Below are positions 61,367-64,000 of a stretch of DNA of 64,000 bases, piece after piece. Made by a program: the position numbers and the translations under genes. Under the pieces are notes generated by a model, which worked only from the letters and a program-made list of their open reading frames with translations, was not told the origin of the DNA and searched no databases. This DNA is from an uncultured Methanoregula sp. (lineage in GTDB: Archaea > Halobacteriota > Methanomicrobia > Methanomicrobiales > Methanospirillaceae): contig NZ_OY759744.1 in NCBI RefSeq assembly GCF_963662735.1, positions 2,757,258-2,821,257 on the forward strand, read 5' to 3'. The first letter of the stretch is position 1. The number at the start of each line of letters is the position of its first letter.

Positions 61367-62635
61367 ATGAAAATTTCAATAATTGGAACAGGATATGTCG
61401 GAACGGTCACCGGAGCCAGCTTCGCAGATCTGGGTCATCAGGTTTTTTTTGTGGACATCGATCCTCAAAAGGTAGAGGAAATAAATAATGCACAGGTCAC
61501 TTTTTTCGAACCCGGGCTGGAAGAATTAATTAAAAAGAATAAAAAGTCAATTTCAGCATCCACGGATACAAAGGATGCTGTAATCAATTCGGATTGTACG
61601 TTCATCTGTGTGAATACACCTTCGAATCCGGATGGTACCCTGAACACACAATATATTGAAAATGCTGCAGCCGCTGTCGGAGAAGCAATCGGAGAAAAAC
61701 AGGATCGGCATACAGTAATAATCAAAAGTACGGTACTTCCCGGTACGACCGAAGACATTATTTTACCCCGTCTTGAAACTGCATCCAGGAAAAACGCATT
61801 TTTGGATTTTGGCTTATGTGTAAACCCGGAATTCTTAAAGGAGGGGTGCGCAATCCAGGATTTCACTCGCCCTGACAGAATTGTTTTCGGGGTCCGGGAT
61901 AATGACAGCAGGAAAATGCTGGATGAATTATATAAATCGTTTACATGTCCAAAATTTTTTACAACAATAAAAACCGCTGAAATGATAAAATATGTAAGTA
62001 ACGCATTTCTGGCAACAAAGATCAGTTTTTCCAATGAGATCGGGAATTTATGCAAAGAGATAGGTATTGAAGCCCCGACAGTATTTGCTGCAGTCGGATT
62101 GGATCCTCGTATCAATCCCTTTTTTTTCCGGTCGGGAATTGGGTTCGGGGGATCCTGTTTTCCAAAAGATTTGAATGCATTATCTTCTTTTGCGCATGAA
62201 AAAAGAATAAATCCGGCCCTGTTAAACGCAGTTCTTTCAATTAATAATTTACAACCCATCCGGATGATATCCCTCCTTAAACGTCACGTGCCTGATTTAC
62301 GCGGGAAACAAATCGGAATTCTTGGCCTTGCATTCAAACCTGATACGGATGACATTCGTGAAAGCCGGGCAATACCAATCGTCGAAAATCTTGTACACGA
62401 GGGTTGTCGTATTGTTGCATTCGATCCAAAAGCAATGGATAACTTCCGTAAAATGTTCCCGAAAATTGAATATGCTGATGCGCCGGAACAGATCCTTTCA
62501 TCAGATGCAATACTGATTGTCACGGAATGGGGCATTTTCAATACTCTCGACTATCGGAATAAAATTGTTATTGATGGACGTTTTATTGAAAACGCTAAGA
62601 AAAACGCTAAAGTGTATGAAGGTGTTTGCTGGTGA
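61367..62635 (+). CDS. ugd: UDP-glucose 6-dehydrogenase
   Basis: A 422-residue nucleotide-sugar dehydrogenase. IIGTGYVGTVTGASFADLGH (4-23) is the NAD site. CVNPEFLKEGCAIQDF, KISFSNEIGNLC and GIGFGGSCFPKDLNAL (catalytic Cys) mark the UDP-glucose type, unlike the GGHCIPVD type at 28877. ILGLAFKPDTDDIRESRA is the UDP-binding domain. It oxidises UDP-glucose to UDP-glucuronate, using the product of the GalU encoded by the next gene. Confidence 0.93.
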   Translation: MKISIIGTGYVGTVTGASFADLGHQVFFVDIDPQKVEEINNAQVTFFEPGLEELIKKNKKSISASTDTKDAVINSDCTFICVNTPSNPDGTLNTQYIENAAAAVGEAIGEKQDRHTVIIKSTVLPGTTEDIILPRLETASRKNAFLDFGLCVNPEFLKEGCAIQDFTRPDRIVFGVRDNDSRKMLDELYKSFTCPKFFTTIKTAEMIKYVSNAFLATKISFSNEIGNLCKEIGIEAPTVFAAVGLDPRINPFFFRSGIGFGGSCFPKDLNALSSFAHEKRINPALLNAVLSINNLQPIRMISLLKRHVPDLRGKQIGILGLAFKPDTDDIRESRAIPIVENLVHEGCRIVAFDPKAMDNFRKMFPKIEYADAPEQILSSDAILIVTEWGIFNTLDYRNKIVIDGRFIENAKKNAKVYEGVCW

Positions 62636-62640
62636 CAGTG

Positions 62641-63528
62641 ATGTTTGAAAAACAGGATATTCGCAAAGCGATAATTCCAGCGGCCGGTTTAGGTACCCGG
62701 TTCTTACCTGTTACAAAATCGATGCCCAAGGAAATGCTTCCCATCATCAATATCCCTGCGATTCACTTTGTTGTTGAAGAGGCAATACAATCGGGGATAG
62801 AGGATATCATAATCATCACCGCCAGAGGTAAGCGTTCTATAGAGGACTATTTTGATGATTCTCCGGAATTGGAGTCGTTTCTCGAGCAAAATCAAAAAGA
62901 TCACCTGCTAAAACTTGTGCAGAATATTTCCACGCTTGCAGACATCCACTATATCCGGCAAAAGGAGCCCCGGGGACTGGGTGACGCAGTTCTGATGGCT
63001 GAGAAACATATCGGTGACGAACCATTCGCCGTGCTCCTTGGAGACGATATAGTTAAATCGGATATACCGTGCATAAGGCAGTTAATGGACATTTATAAAA
63101 AGCACCACAATTCTGTGATCGCTGTCGAACCGGTTCCCAGTGAAATGGTAAGCAGTTATGGAATAATTCAAGGCAGTTATATTGACAATAATCTTATGAA
63201 GATTGAAAATGTTGTTGAAAAGCCGAAAATATCCGAGGCTCCCTCAAATATTGGTGCAATCGGCCGGTACATTTTCACACCTGCGCTTTTTGAATGCATA
63301 CGGAAATCTCCGGTACGTATAAATAAAGAGATCCAGATTGCAGATGGTATAAATATTCTTACGCATTCACAACCCGTTTTAGCATATCGTTTTTCAGGAA
63401 AACGCTATGATATTGGGGATAAATATGGTTATGTTCAGGCTACCCTGGATTTTGCCATGAATGATGCAGCCATAAGAAAAAAATTATTGCCGTATCTAAA
63501 AAGCATAACAGCCAAAACTCAAAACTGA
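62641..63528 (+). CDS. galU: UTP-glucose-1-phosphate uridylyltransferase
   Basis: A 295-residue nucleotidyltransferase. AIIPAAGLGTRFLPVTKSMPKEMLPI is the activation region. PAIHFVVEEAIQSGIEDIIIITARGKRSIEDYFD and the VLLGDDI metal site follow, all typical of GalU. The start may be the GTG at 62632 (in a GTGA overlap with ugd) or this ATG. It makes UDP-glucose, which feeds ugd and other UDP-sugars. Confidence 0.94.
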   Translation: MFEKQDIRKAIIPAAGLGTRFLPVTKSMPKEMLPIINIPAIHFVVEEAIQSGIEDIIIITARGKRSIEDYFDDSPELESFLEQNQKDHLLKLVQNISTLADIHYIRQKEPRGLGDAVLMAEKHIGDEPFAVLLGDDIVKSDIPCIRQLMDIYKKHHNSVIAVEPVPSEMVSSYGIIQGSYIDNNLMKIENVVEKPKISEAPSNIGAIGRYIFTPALFECIRKSPVRINKEIQIADGINILTHSQPVLAYRFSGKRYDIGDKYGYVQATLDFAMNDAAIRKKLLPYLKSITAKTQN

Positions 63529-63582
63529 TAAATCCTAAACATATTAGGAGTCTAGGTAATCACCTTCAGCAGGTACCGGATT

Positions 63583-64000
63583 ATGTTGAAAATTGCCGTT
63601 ATTGGTGTCGGATATTGGGGGCCAAACCTGGTCAGAAACTTGTTGAGCATGCCAGATGTCGAACTCGTAGGTATCTGTGACCTATCCAGAAGTGCTCTTG
63701 ACAAAATGAGGATTTTATATCCGGATGTCCCTCTTTTTACATCATTTGACACACTGGTGGGTCAATCACATCCGGATGGAATAATCGTTGCAACACCTGC
63801 AAGTACTCACTATGAAGTTGTAAAACGGGCCCTCGATCACAATATCTCTGCACTCGTCGAGAAACCCTTGGCAATAAACAGCCAACAAGCATGTGAACTG
63901 GTCGAACTCGCAAAAAAGCGTAATCTGACCTTAATGGCAGGACACACATTCCTGTACAGTGATTATGTCCGGAAAGTCAAGGAGATAATTAATACCGGGG
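63583..64000 (+). CDS. Gfo/Idh/MocA family oxidoreductase, N-terminal part (truncated by window edge)
   Basis: The plus strand is open from the ATG at 63583 to the edge (139 codons). IAVIGVGYWGPNLVRNLLS (4-22) is the NAD-binding glycine loop, IIVATPASTHYEVVKRAL lies in the Rossmann domain, and LVEKPLAINSQQACELVELA carries the EKP catalytic Lys. In glycan loci such proteins often oxidise C3 of UDP-HexNAcA (WbpB/WlbA type). If so, acetyl- and aminotransferase genes should follow beyond the window. The C-terminal domain is not visible. Confidence 0.88.
   Translation, partial: MLKIAVIGVGYWGPNLVRNLLSMPDVELVGICDLSRSALDKMRILYPDVPLFTSFDTLVGQSHPDGIIVATPASTHYEVVKRALDHNISALVEKPLAINSQQACELVELAKKRNLTLMAGHTFLYSDYVRKVKEIINTG

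Noticed and set aside
1..64000. CRISPR array, insertion sequence, integrase or replication origin
   Set aside because: I looked for regularly spaced direct repeats, transposase or integrase motifs and Cdc6-type genes and saw none in this window.

Overview
The window comes from a methanogenic archaeon, most likely of the order Methanomicrobiales (a Methanoregula-like genome is my best guess). The support is a Mmp10 gene (radical SAM methylase of methyl-coenzyme M reductase), a DUF2111 gene, a two-subunit archaeal-type pyruvate carboxylase (pycB, pycA), an elongator-type tRNA-Met with an archaeal intron at 37/38, ATGA-coupled operons and TATA-box promoters. Base composition changes along the window: the housekeeping core (about 33.3-42.7 kb) is GC-richer, while the glycosyltransferase tract (about 9.8-22 kb) is strongly AT-rich, as expected of exchanged surface-polysaccharide genes.

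Region 1 (1-31.0 kb) is a surface-glycan locus. It holds a truncated B12-binding radical SAM gene at the left edge, a small drug/metabolite-type transporter, two asparagine-synthase-like amidotransferases, GT2 and GT4 glycosyltransferases, a large multi-pass membrane protein, three small methyltransferases, a deacetylase-like protein and two acyltransferases. A minus-strand run then encodes a modified CDP-deoxysugar pathway (rfbF, rfbG, sugar C-methyltransferase, 3,5-epimerase, PLP aminotransferase, N-formyltransferase), an ABC polysaccharide exporter (Wzm/Wzt), and a UDP-HexNAc dehydrogenase with a UDP-sugar epimerase that would give a UDP-HexNAcA donor.

Region 2 (31.0-33.3 kb) is a scar: a frameshifted gene remnant, a decayed copy of a small protein whose intact paralogue lies 1 kb away, a RelE-type toxin/antitoxin pair, and a non-coding stretch with strong inverted repeats.

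Region 3 (33.3-42.9 kb) is housekeeping: DUF2111, birA, a biotin ECF transporter (bioY, two ATPases, T component), pycB and pycA, tRNA-Met, a DUF350 protein, mmp10 and tRNA-Thr. It couples biotin uptake, protein biotinylation and the biotin enzyme in one co-directional block. A palindrome with the geometry of a BirA operator lies on the bioY start.

Region 4 (43.3-64 kb) is a second glycan locus starting just after tRNA-Thr. It opens with a second Wzm/Wzt pair, very similar to the first but in opposite orientation. It then encodes a full CMP-legionaminic-acid-type pathway (LegF-, LegI-, LegG-, LegH-, LegC- and LegB-like) and two separate amidination modules, each of an N-acetyl-sugar amidotransferase plus HisH-like and HisF-like partners. 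A second B12-radical SAM protein, an unrecognised transferase-like protein, a GT4, UDP-glucose dehydrogenase, GalU and a truncated Gfo/Idh/MocA oxidoreductase complete it. Together these genes would build and export two glycans rich in nonulosonic acids and amidated, formylated or C-methylated sugars. The most distinctive points are the paired amidination modules, whose HisF-like subunits have each lost a different catalytic aspartate, the CDP-C-methyl-formamido-sugar cassette, the inverted exporter pair around the core, and the BirA-type operator.
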